Positions 8,829 through 17,568 are shown, numbered from the stretch's first letter. The stretch: 51,191 bases of DNA from Oceanibaculum indicum P24 (GCF_000299935.1 NZ_AMRL01000026.1:1-51191), one strand, 5' to 3'. Translations and numbers: made by a program. Notes: generated by a model not told the origin, from the sequence alone.

Positions 8829-11717
8829 TCAGCGCTTCCGGCTATTGGCGGCGCCGTAGCGAAGCACGGCGGGGCGCGGTGGCAGGTCGGGCGGGGTGAG
8901 GGTCGGGAAAACCGGCTCGCTGCGCTGCGCCTCGGTCGATTTGATCTTGTCGATCCGCACGCGCAGGTCGTACCAGGCCGCCTGGCCGGTCACCGGGTCG
9001 GAATTGGAATAGCGGTAGCCGCCCCGGTCCGGCAGCAACTCGCTGATCGCGTGGTTCAGCAGGAAGCCCTTGGTCGCCTCCGGCGCGTCGGGGGCCAGGT
9101 TCCACGCGCCGGCGCGCTTGCCGATGGCATTCCAGGTCCACACCGTGTCGCGGTTCACGCCTTCCATGGTCTGGATCTGGCATTTCAGCTTGCCGTGATG
9201 GCTGGTGACCCAGACCCAGTCCTCATCCTCCAGCCCTTCATCCGCCGCCAGTTCGCGGCTGATATAGAGCCGGTTGCGCGTATAGATCTGGCGCAGCCAG
9301 GCATTCTGCGAGCCCCAGGAATGATACATCGGCATCGGCCGCTGGGTCAGCGCGTGCAGCGGGTAGTCGTCGGGATCGACGGCTTCTTCCTCGAACGGCA
9401 CATACCAGATCGGCAGCGGGTCGAAATATTCCTTCACCCGCGCGCGGTCGCGCTCCGGCGGCTGCACCGCGCCATGGCCCAGGGCGGCGAGGCGGAATTT
9501 CTGCATCGGCTCGCTGTAGAGCTGGAGGACGATCTGCTCGGCCGAATCGATCAGCCCCAGCTTCACCGCCGCCTCCAGATAGCCCTTATTGGCATGCTTG
9601 AAGTAGAGCTGGTCGGGTTCCAGCTCATGCTTCCAGAAGCAGCCATTCTCGATATAGCGGTTCAACTGGTTGGGATTCGCGGCCCCCTTGCCAGGCAAGT
9701 TGCCATCCTCGCCGCGCCAGCCGGCCAGCGGGCCGACACCGGGCTTGCGCTCGTGATTGACGATGTAATCGGGATAACCGCCGGGATAGCGCGGGCTGCC
9801 ATCCTCCTTCACCAGGCCGGGCAGGCCAAGCCGCGCGCCAAGCTCGATCAGCACATCCTGAAACGGGCGCACATCGCGGTCCGGCTGGATGACCGGCTGG
9901 CGGATCGCGTCGGCGGGGCCGTGCGCGCTGCCGATCGGCCGGTCGAGCAGGGAGATACAGTCCCAGCGTTCCAGATAGGTGGTGTCCGGCAGGATCAAAT
10001 CGGCATAGGGCACCATCTCCGAGAAATAGGCGTCGGAATAGATGATGCGCGGAATCTTGTAGCTGCCATCGGCGTGCTTGTCGGTCAGCTTCTCGATGGT
10101 GCCGCCGGTGTTCATGGTCGAATTCCACGACATGTTGGCCATGAACATGAACAGCGTGTCGATGGGGTAGGGATCGCCCGCCCAGGCATTGTGGATCGCC
10201 ATATGCATCAGCCCGTGGGCGGACATCGGCGCTTCCCAGGAATAGGCCTTGTCGATGCGCTTCGGCGTGCCGTCCGCCTCGACCAGCAGATCCTCCGGCC
10301 CGTGGGTGAAGCCCAGCGGCATGCCCGGCAGCGGGGTGTTCGGCTTCACCTCCTTGCCAGCCGGCTTCGGCCCCGGCGGCATCGGCCGCGGGAACGGCGC
10401 CTTGTAGCGCCAGGCGCCCGGCGTATCGATGGCGCCCAGCAGCATCTGCAGCAGGTGGATTGCCCGGCAGGTATGGAAGCCGTTGGAATGGGCGGAGATG
10501 CCGCGCATCGCATGCATGGCGACCGGGCGGCCGATCATCTTCTCGTGCCGGCGGCCGGCCCAGTCGGTCCAGGGCTGGTCGATCACCACCTGCTTCTCGA
10601 AGGCGACATGCGCGATCTCGGCGGCGATGCGGCGGATATCCTCGGCGGCGACGCCGCAGGTCTCGGCCACCGCGTCGGGTGCATATTCGGCATCGAGATA
10701 GCGTCCGGCCAGCAGTTCGAACACCGGCACCGCCTTGCGGCCGTCCGGCAGAATCACCTCGCCAACCAGCGATGGCGCGAAATCGGCTGTCGTCGCTGCG
10801 ACCGGCGCCTTCGCCTTGGCGTCCCAGGCCAGCGGCTTGCCGTCGGCATCGCGCGCGAACAGCCCGTCATCGGCGCTGCCCGGATTGCGCACCACCAGCC
10901 AGGGCGCGTTGGTGTAGCGCACCAGGAAGTCGAGATCGATGCGGTTGGTGCGCAGAAGCTCGTGGATCAGCGCGAAGACGAACAGCCCGTCCGTGCCGGG
11001 GCGGATGCCGACCCATTCGTCGGCAATCGCGGCATAGCCGGTGCGCACCGGGTTCACCGCGACATATTTGGCGCCGCGTTCCTTAAGCTTGGTCAGGCCG
11101 GTCTTGATCGGGTTGGAATCGTGATCCTCGGCCACGCCAAACATCAGGAAATATTCGGCATGGTCCCAGTCCGGCTCGCCGAATTCCCAGAAGCTGCCGC
11201 CGATGGAATAGAGGCCGGCAGCGGCCATGTTCACCGAGCAGAAGCCGCCATGCGCGGCGAAGTTGGGGGTGCCGAACTGTGCCGCCCACCAGCCGGTGAA
11301 GGACTGGCTCTGGTCGCGCCCGGTGAAGAAGGCCAGCTTCTTCGGGTCGGTCTGGCGGATACCGCCCAGCCAGTCGGTGGCCAGCGACAGTGCCTCCTCC
11401 CACTCGATCTCCTTGAACTCGCCCGCCCCGCGCTCACCCACGCGTAGCAGGGGCTTCTGCAGCCGCGCCGGGGAGTATTGCGTCATGATACCGGCGGAAC
11501 CCTTGGCGCACAGCACGCCCTTGTTCACCGGGTGGTTCCTGTTGCCCTCGATGTAACGGACCCGGCCGTCCTTCAGATGCACCTTGATGCCGCAGCGGCA
11601 GGCGCACATGTAGCAGGTCGTGAATTTGGTCTCGTCAGCGACCTTCGGCGAGGTGTCCACCTGCTCGGCGGGGCCGGCCAGGCGTTCCAGCAGGTCGGGC
11701 TTGCGGTGCTGTGTCAT
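8829..11717 (-). CDS. soeA: Molybdopterin catalytic subunit of sulfite dehydrogenase (quinone), SoeA-like
   Basis: A 962-residue bis-MGD oxidoreductase. An N-terminal [4Fe-4S] motif C-x2-C-x3-C-x27-C uses residues 35, 38, 42 and 70. A HGGFCSVNM segment places Cys160 as the probable molybdenum ligand. The C-terminal molydopterin-binding domain contains LTQRPMPMYHSWG and ends near residue 950. No twin-arginine signal is present, so it should face the cytoplasm, as SoeA does. SoeABC oxidises sulfite to sulfate and feeds electrons to quinone. The size, lack of signal and soeB/soeC neighbours support this. Polysulfide, thiosulfate or arsenite-type relatives remain possible. It begins 22 bases after the uxaA-like gene and is probably in its operon. 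Confidence 0.75.
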   Translation of the reverse strand: MTQHRKPDLLERLAGPAEQVDTSPKVADETKFTTCYMCACRCGIKVHLKDGRVRYIEGNRNHPVNKGVLCAKGSAGIMTQYSPARLQKPLLRVGERGAGEFKEIEWEEALSLATDWLGGIRQTDPKKLAFFTGRDQSQSFTGWWAAQFGTPNFAAHGGFCSVNMAAAGLYSIGGSFWEFGEPDWDHAEYFLMFGVAEDHDSNPIKTGLTKLKERGAKYVAVNPVRTGYAAIADEWVGIRPGTDGLFVFALIHELLRTNRIDLDFLVRYTNAPWLVVRNPGSADDGLFARDADGKPLAWDAKAKAPVAATTADFAPSLVGEVILPDGRKAVPVFELLAGRYLDAEYAPDAVAETCGVAAEDIRRIAAEIAHVAFEKQVVIDQPWTDWAGRRHEKMIGRPVAMHAMRGISAHSNGFHTCRAIHLLQMLLGAIDTPGAWRYKAPFPRPMPPGPKPAGKEVKPNTPLPGMPLGFTHGPEDLLVEADGTPKRIDKAYSWEAPMSAHGLMHMAIHNAWAGDPYPIDTLFMFMANMSWNSTMNTGGTIEKLTDKHADGSYKIPRIIYSDAYFSEMVPYADLILPDTTYLERWDCISLLDRPIGSAHGPADAIRQPVIQPDRDVRPFQDVLIELGARLGLPGLVKEDGSPRYPGGYPDYIVNHERKPGVGPLAGWRGEDGNLPGKGAANPNQLNRYIENGCFWKHELEPDQLYFKHANKGYLEAAVKLGLIDSAEQIVLQLYSEPMQKFRLAALGHGAVQPPERDRARVKEYFDPLPIWYVPFEEEAVDPDDYPLHALTQRPMPMYHSWGSQNAWLRQIYTRNRLYISRELAADEGLEDEDWVWVTSHHGKLKCQIQTMEGVNRDTVWTWNAIGKRAGAWNLAPDAPEATKGFLLNHAISELLPDRGGYRYSNSDPVTGQAAWYDLRVRIDKIKSTEAQRSEPVFPTLTPPDLPPRPAVLRYGAANSRKR

Positions 11718-11739
11718 GCTTCGCTGAATGCTTTCCGGG

Positions 11740-13284
11740 TCACGCCATCACGCCGATCTGCCAGGGCACGAATTCGTAGCGTCCGACGCCCAACTCCTCG
11801 CTCTTGCTCTTCTTGCCCGATGCGGTGTCGAGCAGCAGCCGGAAGATGCGCTCGCCCATCTCCTGCATGGAGACTTCGCCATCCATGATCAGGCCGCAAT
11901 TGATGTCCATGTCCTCTTCCAGGCGGGTGAACATCGGCGTGTTGGTCGCCAGCTTGATCGAGGGCACCGGCTTTGCCCCGAACATCGAGCCGCGCCCGGT
12001 GGTGAAGGCGATCAGATTGGCGCCGCCGGCCACCTGCCCGGTGGCGGAAACCGGGTCATAGCCCGGCGTGTCCATGAACACGAAGCCCTTGGTGGTCACC
12101 GGCTCGGCGTACTTATAGACCTCCATCAGCGGTCCGGTGCCACCCTTCATGGAGGAGCCCAGCGACTTCTCGAAGATGTTGGCGAGGCCGCCCATCTGGT
12201 TGCCGGGGCTGACCACGCCGTTGATCTGCGTGTCGCGGCCCTTGTTGTAATCGTCCTTCCACCAGCGGATGCGCTCGATCAGCTTCTCGCCGACCTCGCG
12301 GCTGACGGCGCGGCGCGTCAGCGTGTGCTCGACGCCATAGATTTCCGGGGTCTCGGACAGGATCGCCGTGCCGCCATGGCGGACCAGGATATCCATCGCG
12401 GCACCCAGCGCCGGGTTGGCGGTGATCGAGGAAAACCCGTCCGACCCGCCGCATTGCAGTCCGACCGCCAGGTGGCTGGCGGAAACGGTCTGCCGTGTGA
12501 CCTTGTTGGCTTCCAGCAGCATCGCCTTTACCGCCTCGATGCCGGCCTCGATGCTTTTGCGCGTGCCGCCGGTCTCCTGCATGGTGAAGGTCTTGAGGTT
12601 GTCGGAAACCTCCAGCCCCTGTTCCATCATCAGCCCGGCAATCTGGTTGCGCTCGCAGCCCAGCCCGATCACCACGGCGGCGGACAGGTTGGGATGACGG
12701 ATATAGCCGGCCATCGTCCGCCGCAGCAGCGCCATCGGCTCGCCCGACAGTTCCATGCCGCAGCCCAGCTGATGTGCCAGTGCCACCACGCCATCGACAT
12801 TGGGATAATCGGCCAGCCGTTCCGGCGTGAAATAGTCGGCGACGCCATGCACGACGGTAGCCGAACAATTCACCGTGGAGATGATGCCGATATAGTTGCG
12901 GGTCGCCACCCGCCCGTCCGGCCGCACGATGCCCTGGAAGGTCGCGCGTTCCGCCTCCGGCAGCAGTTCGACCGGCTTGTAGTCGCGAGCATAGGCATAG
13001 TCGCGGTCGAATTCGCGGAACTCGATATTGTGGCTGTGCACCATGGCGCCAGCCGGAATGTCCTCCGCCGCGAAGCCGATGGTGGTGCTGTATTTCTGCA
13101 CCGGCTCGCCCCTGGCGATGGCGCGCGACGCGATCTTGTAGCCCGCCTTCACCTCATCGCGGGAGGTGATGCCCTCGCCCGGAATCTCGGTGCCGGCGGC
13201 GACCGGGATGCGGGCGACGACGACATTGTCGTCCGGGTGCAGGCGGATGACCGGACCGGTCATGGTCTTGGCGAAGGCGTTCAT
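11740..13284 (-). CDS. UxaA/GarD-family dehydratase (altronate/galactarate type) or related sulfo-lyase
   Basis: A 514-residue enzyme. Residues 8-100 form the SAF-like domain (VIRLHPDDNVVVAR ... AGAMVHSHN), and the rest is the catalytic domain with GRVATRNYIGI, NVDGVVALAHQLGCG, VVIGLGCERNQ, GLQCGGSDGFSSITANP, SPGNQMGGLANIFEKSLGS and TGRGSMFG. Relatives are iron-dependent altronate and galactarate dehydratases. The two subunits of sulfolactate sulfo-lyase (SuyA, SuyB) belong to the same superfamily and correspond to its two domains. Here both are fused, as in UxaA and GarD. ATG at 13284 has a GAGAGG ribosome site; the upstream in-frame extension to 13359 is rejected. The rraA-like gene ends 37 bases upstream and soeA starts 22 bases downstream. 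The substrate is not determined by sequence. Confidence 0.85.
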   Translation of the reverse strand: MNAFAKTMTGPVIRLHPDDNVVVARIPVAAGTEIPGEGITSRDEVKAGYKIASRAIARGEPVQKYSTTIGFAAEDIPAGAMVHSHNIEFREFDRDYAYARDYKPVELLPEAERATFQGIVRPDGRVATRNYIGIISTVNCSATVVHGVADYFTPERLADYPNVDGVVALAHQLGCGMELSGEPMALLRRTMAGYIRHPNLSAAVVIGLGCERNQIAGLMMEQGLEVSDNLKTFTMQETGGTRKSIEAGIEAVKAMLLEANKVTRQTVSASHLAVGLQCGGSDGFSSITANPALGAAMDILVRHGGTAILSETPEIYGVEHTLTRRAVSREVGEKLIERIRWWKDDYNKGRDTQINGVVSPGNQMGGLANIFEKSLGSSMKGGTGPLMEVYKYAEPVTTKGFVFMDTPGYDPVSATGQVAGGANLIAFTTGRGSMFGAKPVPSIKLATNTPMFTRLEEDMDINCGLIMDGEVSMQEMGERIFRLLLDTASGKKSKSEELGVGRYEFVPWQIGVMA

Positions 13285-13321
13285 GGCTGGCCTCTCGGAA
13301 AGCGGGGCTGGCTGATGAAAT

Positions 13322-14038
13322 TTAGCGACCGTTCGCCTTTCGCCAGGCGGCGAAATCAATGCGGGTCTGCTCCTCTGTCGCCGGATAGAGGCCCAGGATG
13401 GAGCGGCCCTTCATCACCTCCTCGGTGACGAAATCCTCGAAGGCGGTCATCTCCACCGCCTCGGCGGCAATCTCGTCGGCCAGATGGGCCGGGATCACCA
13501 CCACGCCATCGCCATCGCCCACCACGACATCGCCCGGCCAGACCGGCACATCGCCGCAGCCGATGGGGACATTGATGTCAATGGCCTGGTGCAGTGTCAG
13601 GTTGGTCGGCGCCGAGGGGCGGTTGTGATAGGCGGGGATGGCCAGTCGGGCGATTTCCGGTGCGTCGCGGAAGCCGCCATCGGTGACCACGCCGGCCACG
13701 CCGCGCTTCATCAGCCGGCTGACCAGGATGGAACCGGCGGAGGCGGCGCGCGCATCCTTGCGGCTGTCGATCACAAACACCGCATCCGGCGGGCATTCCT
13801 CCACCGCCTTGCGCTGCGGATGGCCTCGGTCCTGGAAGGCGGTCAGCGGGTTCAGATCCTCGCGCGCCGGCATGTAGCGTAGGGTGAAGGCCTCGCCGAC
13901 CATCGGCCCGGCCTCCGGGTTCAGCGGATGCACATCCTGGATGAATTGGTTGCGGAAGCCGCGCTTGTACAGCGCCGTGCAGATCGTCGCCGTGCTGACA
14001 CTCTTCAGCTTTTCCCGGGTTTCGGGCTTCAACGCCAT
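13322..14038 (-). CDS. RraA/HMG-aldolase-family protein
   Basis: A 238-residue member of the RraA-like fold that includes 4-hydroxy-4-methyl-2-oxoglutarate/oxaloacetate aldolases and oxaloacetate decarboxylases. The motif DGGFRD at residues 120-125 holds the Arg-Asp pair used for metal and substrate binding by the aldolases, and ASAGSI near residue 100 matches the conserved glycine loop. At 238 residues it is longer than RNase E inhibitor RraA (~160), and the metabolic context argues for an aldolase or decarboxylase. ATG at 14038 has a GGAGCG ribosome site. It is the first gene of the proposed five-gene run and lies behind a promoter with a perfect palindrome. Confidence 0.85.
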   Translation of the reverse strand: MALKPETREKLKSVSTATICTALYKRGFRNQFIQDVHPLNPEAGPMVGEAFTLRYMPAREDLNPLTAFQDRGHPQRKAVEECPPDAVFVIDSRKDARAASAGSILVSRLMKRGVAGVVTDGGFRDAPEIARLAIPAYHNRPSAPTNLTLHQAIDINVPIGCGDVPVWPGDVVVGDGDGVVVIPAHLADEIAAEAVEMTAFEDFVTEEVMKGRSILGLYPATEEQTRIDFAAWRKANGR

Positions 14039-14094
14039 GGGTCGCTCCGTGGAATTTCTTGGACGTCACCCGTCTGGGGACAGGCGTCGTCAGT

Positions 14095-14111
14095 TGTTAT
14101 GATCGATAACA
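14095..14111. promoter_or_regulatory. Palindromic operator candidate upstream of the rraA-like gene
   Basis: TGTTAT-GATCG-ATAACA is a perfect 6-5-6 inverted repeat in the 101-base gap between the rraA-like gene and the exporter gene. It lies directly downstream of the candidate -10 box and would cover the transcription start, the usual place for a repressor of a substrate-induced operon. No regulator gene is adjacent. Symmetry and position fit a GntR- or LacI-like dimer, but the family is a guess. Confidence 0.5.
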
Positions 14112-14114
14112 GGC

Positions 14115-14143
14115 AGTAAGGCATTCCCCGCCCGCCCTGTCAA
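14115..14143 (-). promoter_or_regulatory. Candidate sigma-70 promoter for the rraA-uxaA-soeABC run
   Basis: On the minus strand, a consensus TTGACA at 14143-14138 is followed after 17 bases by CTTACT at 14120-14115, a weak -10 (three of six matches). The -35 overlaps the last codons of the exporter gene. The expected start point falls inside the palindrome at 14095-14111. Confidence 0.4.
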
Positions 14144-15336
14144 TTTACCGGTGGGCTGGATTGCACCCTTGGCAGCACGAACAGGCGCAAGGCCAGCGCG
14201 GCCAGCAGCAGGGCGCAGATGATGAAGGCCATTGGCCGGGCCGTGCCGTCATCCAGCACCCCGACAAGCGCGCCGGCGATGCCGCCGGTGCCGAATTGCA
14301 GCACGCCGATCAGGGCGGCGGCGCTGCCGGCGTTCCTGCCCTGCGGCGCCATGGCGGCGGCCAGCGCGTTCGGGCCGACGATCCCCTGGCTGGCAACGCA
14401 GAAGAACAGCGGGACCAGCAGTCCGATCAGCCCGCCGATGCCGGTCGCCGCGATCAGCGCCAGCGCGACGCCGGCCAGGGCGGCAAGCGGCAGAACGGCG
14501 TTCAGGATCGTGCGCCCCTCAAAGCGGGCAAGCAGCCGGTGGTTCAGCTGCGCGGCGGCAATCAGGCCGATGGCGTTGAGGCCGAACAGCAACCCGTACT
14601 GTTCGGGCGGCACGCCATAGAGTTCGATGAACACGAAGGGCGATCCGGTGATATAGGCGAACATCGCCGCCTGCACGCAGCCGCCGGTCATGGCGAAGGC
14701 AAGGTAATGGCCGTTGGCCAGCAGCCCGCCATAGGTGCGGAACACCTGGCCCAGCCCGTCGCGGCGGCGTTTTTCGGCGGGCAGGCTCTCCGGCAAGAAG
14801 AAGATGACCGCCAGCAGGCAGAGGAAGCCGAAGCCGGCCAGCACCCAGAAGATCGCGCGCCAGTCTGCTATCAGCAATATCTGCCCGCCGACCAGCGGCG
14901 CCAGGATCGGCGCCAGCCCCATCACCAGCATGAGATGGGCGTAGATGCGGGCCGAGCCGCGCTCGTCGAACAGGTCGCGCACCATGGCACGGGAAATCAC
15001 CATGCCGGCGCAGCCGCCCAACGCCTGGGCGAGGCGCAGCAGGATCAGGCTGTCGATACCGCCGGCCAGCGCAGCACCACCGGAGGCCAGCACATAGGCA
15101 GTGAGCCCGACATAGAGCGGCGGCTTGCGGCCATAGCGGTCAGCCAGCGGGCCATAGAGCAGCTGCCCCACGGCAAGCCCCAGCAGGAAGACGGACAATG
15201 TCAGCTGCACATTGCCGGCGCCCGTCGCGAAATCCTGCTGCAGCGCCGGAAAGGCGGGCAGATACATGTCGATGGACATGGGGGCGAAGGCAGTCAGCGC
15301 GCCGAGGATCAGCGCCAGGCGAAGGGTCGAAGGCAT
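14140..15336 (-). CDS. MFS exporter, Bcr/CflA family
   Basis: A 398-residue, 12-helix major facilitator. The N-terminal half has the signature MSIDMYLPAFPALQQDF at the end of helix 1 and GPLADRYGRKPPL in the loop between helices 2 and 3, both diagnostic of the Bcr/CflA multidrug or sulfonamide/bicyclomycin efflux group. ATG at 15336 begins the first hydrophobic helix; the in-frame extension to 15420 is polar and unlikely. The gene precedes the rraA-like gene on the same strand, but a separate promoter lies between them. It is divergent from the DMT transporter at 15505. Export of drug or small metabolite cannot be told apart here. Confidence 0.85.
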   Translation of the reverse strand: MPSTLRLALILGALTAFAPMSIDMYLPAFPALQQDFATGAGNVQLTLSVFLLGLAVGQLLYGPLADRYGRKPPLYVGLTAYVLASGGAALAGGIDSLILLRLAQALGGCAGMVISRAMVRDLFDERGSARIYAHLMLVMGLAPILAPLVGGQILLIADWRAIFWVLAGFGFLCLLAVIFFLPESLPAEKRRRDGLGQVFRTYGGLLANGHYLAFAMTGGCVQAAMFAYITGSPFVFIELYGVPPEQYGLLFGLNAIGLIAAAQLNHRLLARFEGRTILNAVLPLAALAGVALALIAATGIGGLIGLLVPLFFCVASQGIVGPNALAAAMAPQGRNAGSAAALIGVLQFGTGGIAGALVGVLDDGTARPMAFIICALLLAALALRLFVLPRVQSSPPVN

Positions 15337-15504
15337 GTTGGTCCGGTCGGTTTCGGTGTGCCCGCATGTCGAGGATGCCGGCCTGACACGCTCTATAGCA
15401 TCCGATGGGCAGGGGTGCATGCGGGAAGAGGCCTGCGCTTATTGCAGACCTGGCCCGGCCTTCATGCAGTAGAGTTCAGGCACCGCTTCCTGCCGAGACG
15501 CATC

Positions 15505-16428
15505 ATGTCCATCGCCGACCTTGCCTGGATCTGGATACCGATCACCCTCTGGGCGGCCTTCGCCCAGACGATCCGCAATGCCACCCAGCGCCATCTGGTG
15601 GCCGGGCTGGGCACGCTGGGGGCGACGCTGGTGCGCTTCCTCTATGGCCTGCCCTTCGCCATCGCCTGGCTGCTGCTGGTCTGGGGTGCGTCGGGCGAGG
15701 CAGTGCCGGGTCCGAACTGGTCCTTCCTGTTCTGGGTGGCGGAAGGGGCGGTGGCGCAGATCGCCGCCACGGCGTTGCTGCTGCGGGCGATGGCGGAGCG
15801 CAATTTCGCGCTGGGCGTGGCCTATTCCAAGACCGAAATCCTGCAGGTCGCGGTGTTCGGCGCGGTGCTGATCGGCGATCCGGTCACCCTGCCGGCGGTC
15901 ATCGCCATGCTTGTGGCGACGGCGGGCGTGATGCTGGTCTCGCTGCCGGCGGGCAAGATGTCGCTGTCCGCGCTGATCGCCGGCCTCGGTTCCCGCCCGG
16001 CGCTGCTGGGCATTGCGTCGGGTACGATGTTCGCGCTGTCGGCGGTGGGCTATCGCGGCGCGGCGCTGGCGCTGGAGCCGGCCTCTCCGGTCATGGGGGC
16101 AGCGACGGCGCTGGTCTGGGCGCAGACCATCCAGACCGTGCTGCTGGGCGGCTGGCTGCTGGCGCGTAACGCGCCTGTCGTGCTGGCCGTGCTGAAGGCC
16201 TGGCGGCTGTCGCTGCTGGCTGGGATGATGGGGGCGCTGGCCTCCATCGGCTGGTTTACCGCCATGGCGCTGGAGCCGGTCGCCAATGTCCGCACGCTGG
16301 GACTGACCGAGTTGCTGTTCAGCCTGATCGTCTCGCAGCGCGTGTTCCGCGAGAGCCTGTCGCGGCGGGAGATGATCGGGCTTGCCCTGGTGCTGATCGG
16401 ACTTGTCGGCATTGTCCGTGTGGCCTGA
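15505..16428 (+). CDS. DMT-superfamily transporter (EamA domains)
   Basis: A 307-residue membrane protein with about ten hydrophobic segments in two repeated EamA-like halves, residues ~5-145 and ~155-300. The second half ends with the recurring pattern LGLTELLFSLIVSQRVFRE and a final glycine-rich helix (LALVLIGLVGIVRVA). The inner membrane is the expected location; EamA proteins export or import metabolites such as amino acids, and nothing here fixes the substrate. The open frame extends more than 1.3 kb upstream as a shadow of the opposite MFS gene, so ATG at 15505, beginning MSIADLAWIWIP, is the first sensible start. A divergent promoter region of 168 bases separates it from the exporter. 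Confidence 0.85.
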   Translation: MSIADLAWIWIPITLWAAFAQTIRNATQRHLVAGLGTLGATLVRFLYGLPFAIAWLLLVWGASGEAVPGPNWSFLFWVAEGAVAQIAATALLLRAMAERNFALGVAYSKTEILQVAVFGAVLIGDPVTLPAVIAMLVATAGVMLVSLPAGKMSLSALIAGLGSRPALLGIASGTMFALSAVGYRGAALALEPASPVMGAATALVWAQTIQTVLLGGWLLARNAPVVLAVLKAWRLSLLAGMMGALASIGWFTAMALEPVANVRTLGLTELLFSLIVSQRVFRESLSRREMIGLALVLIGLVGIVRVA

Positions 16429-16538
16429 CGGGACTCCGCCGCGCGGCTTGGTCGTGGGAGTTAGGTTGGAATTTAAAGATCGTTAACTTTCTTGGCGTAT
16501 GGTTACCGCACACGAAAAGCGGTGAGTTGGCATCGGCG

Positions 16539-17489
16539 ATGGAAAAAGCGACCCAGTTCCAGTTTCAGCATCGTCTGTTCAAGATCGAGGGCGGCCATTT
16601 CCGCCGCGATTCCCTGACGGGTGAGCCTGTCTATAACCTGCCGTCGGACGATCTGAAGGTCGTGCTGCCGATCAATGCGCTGCGCACGGAATTCAGGATC
16701 GAAGGCGATCATCCCGACGCGCCGCTGATCGACCTGGTCGGCCAGGCGCTGAAGCATGTGCGGGAAGTGCATCCCGGCGATTCCATACCCAACGAGGTGA
16801 TTGACGGCTCTGCCTCCTGGAGCATCGAGCCGCGCCATTACAAGCGCGCGCGCATGCGCATCGATGTGCAGCTTGCCTCCTGGGTGTCCGGCGACGAGCA
16901 GGTGCTGGTCGATGAGGACCTGCTGGAGCAGGTGGCCGATGACCCCAAGACCAAGGAAAAGCTCGATCGCGCCATTACCCGCCTGGGCAGCGAAATCGGC
17001 GGTGGGGCCGATGCCACCCTGTCGCCGACCGACCGGGTGAGCCAGCGCATCGAGGCGCTGGTGCGCGAACTCTCCTATCTCGAGGCTCTGCGGGAGCATT
17101 TTCTTGCCCTCGATTCCATCGCGCAGAAGCTTGAGAAGCTGATGAAGCTGTTCAAGACCAGCCGGGTGGTGAAGGACGAAATCAGCCGGGTAAAGGTGCT
17201 GTTCTCGACGCCGGAGAAGGATATCAAGGCGATATTCACCGATATGGACGATCATACGTCCGAAGTGCGCAGCCTGGTGCTGAATTATGAGAACAGCGTC
17301 AGCTATATCCGCGACAAGCGCGACCTGTTGCGCGGCTATTCGCTGGAATGGGATGAGATTTTCGATCTCTGGCGGGAGACGCCGATTGTCGCCGATGAGA
17401 ATGCGGTGCGGCTGATCCGGTCGACCTATCAGTTCCTCAGCCAGCGCTATGCTCCGGTCGTGAAATGGACCGCCAGCGCGATGCGCTGA
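16539..17489 (+). CDS. Unrecognised 316-residue protein with a central coiled-coil-like region
   Basis: I do not recognise a named domain. The protein is soluble, without signal peptide or membrane helix. Residues 1-110 are mixed and look globular. Residues ~140-270 are strongly helical and charged, with heptad-like stretches (SYLEALREHFLALDSIAQKL, EKLMKLFKTSRVVKDEI), suggesting a coiled coil or helical bundle, and the end (FLSQRYAPVVKWTASAMR) is basic. ATG at 16539 is chosen over an upstream TTG; GGTGAG lies 12 bases before it. The gene is alone, with 110 bases before it and 79 after. Coding quality is clear: strong third-position G/C and a conserved-looking composition. Confidence 0.7.
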   Translation: MEKATQFQFQHRLFKIEGGHFRRDSLTGEPVYNLPSDDLKVVLPINALRTEFRIEGDHPDAPLIDLVGQALKHVREVHPGDSIPNEVIDGSASWSIEPRHYKRARMRIDVQLASWVSGDEQVLVDEDLLEQVADDPKTKEKLDRAITRLGSEIGGGADATLSPTDRVSQRIEALVRELSYLEALREHFLALDSIAQKLEKLMKLFKTSRVVKDEISRVKVLFSTPEKDIKAIFTDMDDHTSEVRSLVLNYENSVSYIRDKRDLLRGYSLEWDEIFDLWRETPIVADENAVRLIRSTYQFLSQRYAPVVKWTASAMR

Positions 17490-17568
17490 TAGGCTTTTTC
17501 GCCTTTTGATTGCGTTCATATACAGAAACAATTTTTAATATCGGCCCTGGGATGTCATAGGGGCCGCT

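Noticed and set aside
8715-11447. 910-residue open frame on + opposite soeA
   Set aside because: It is the antisense shadow of soeA in GC-rich DNA: the composition is rich in Arg/His/Gly/Ala with no domain, while the minus frame has full molybdoenzyme motifs.
14095-14111. Palindrome as a transcription terminator for the MFS gene
   Set aside because: The stem is AT-rich with no T tract after it, and it sits at a promoter rather than directly after the stop.
14161-15504. Extended N-terminus (to 755 residues) for the DMT transporter
   Set aside because: The extension is the shadow of the MFS gene and is rich in Gln/Arg; the transporter starts naturally at 15505.
16473-16487. Possible CtrA site (TTAA ... 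TTAAC) upstream of the unknown 316-residue gene
   Set aside because: The spacer between TTAA (16473-16476) and TTAAC (16483-16487) is six bases; the CtrA consensus needs seven. A single near-miss is not enough evidence.
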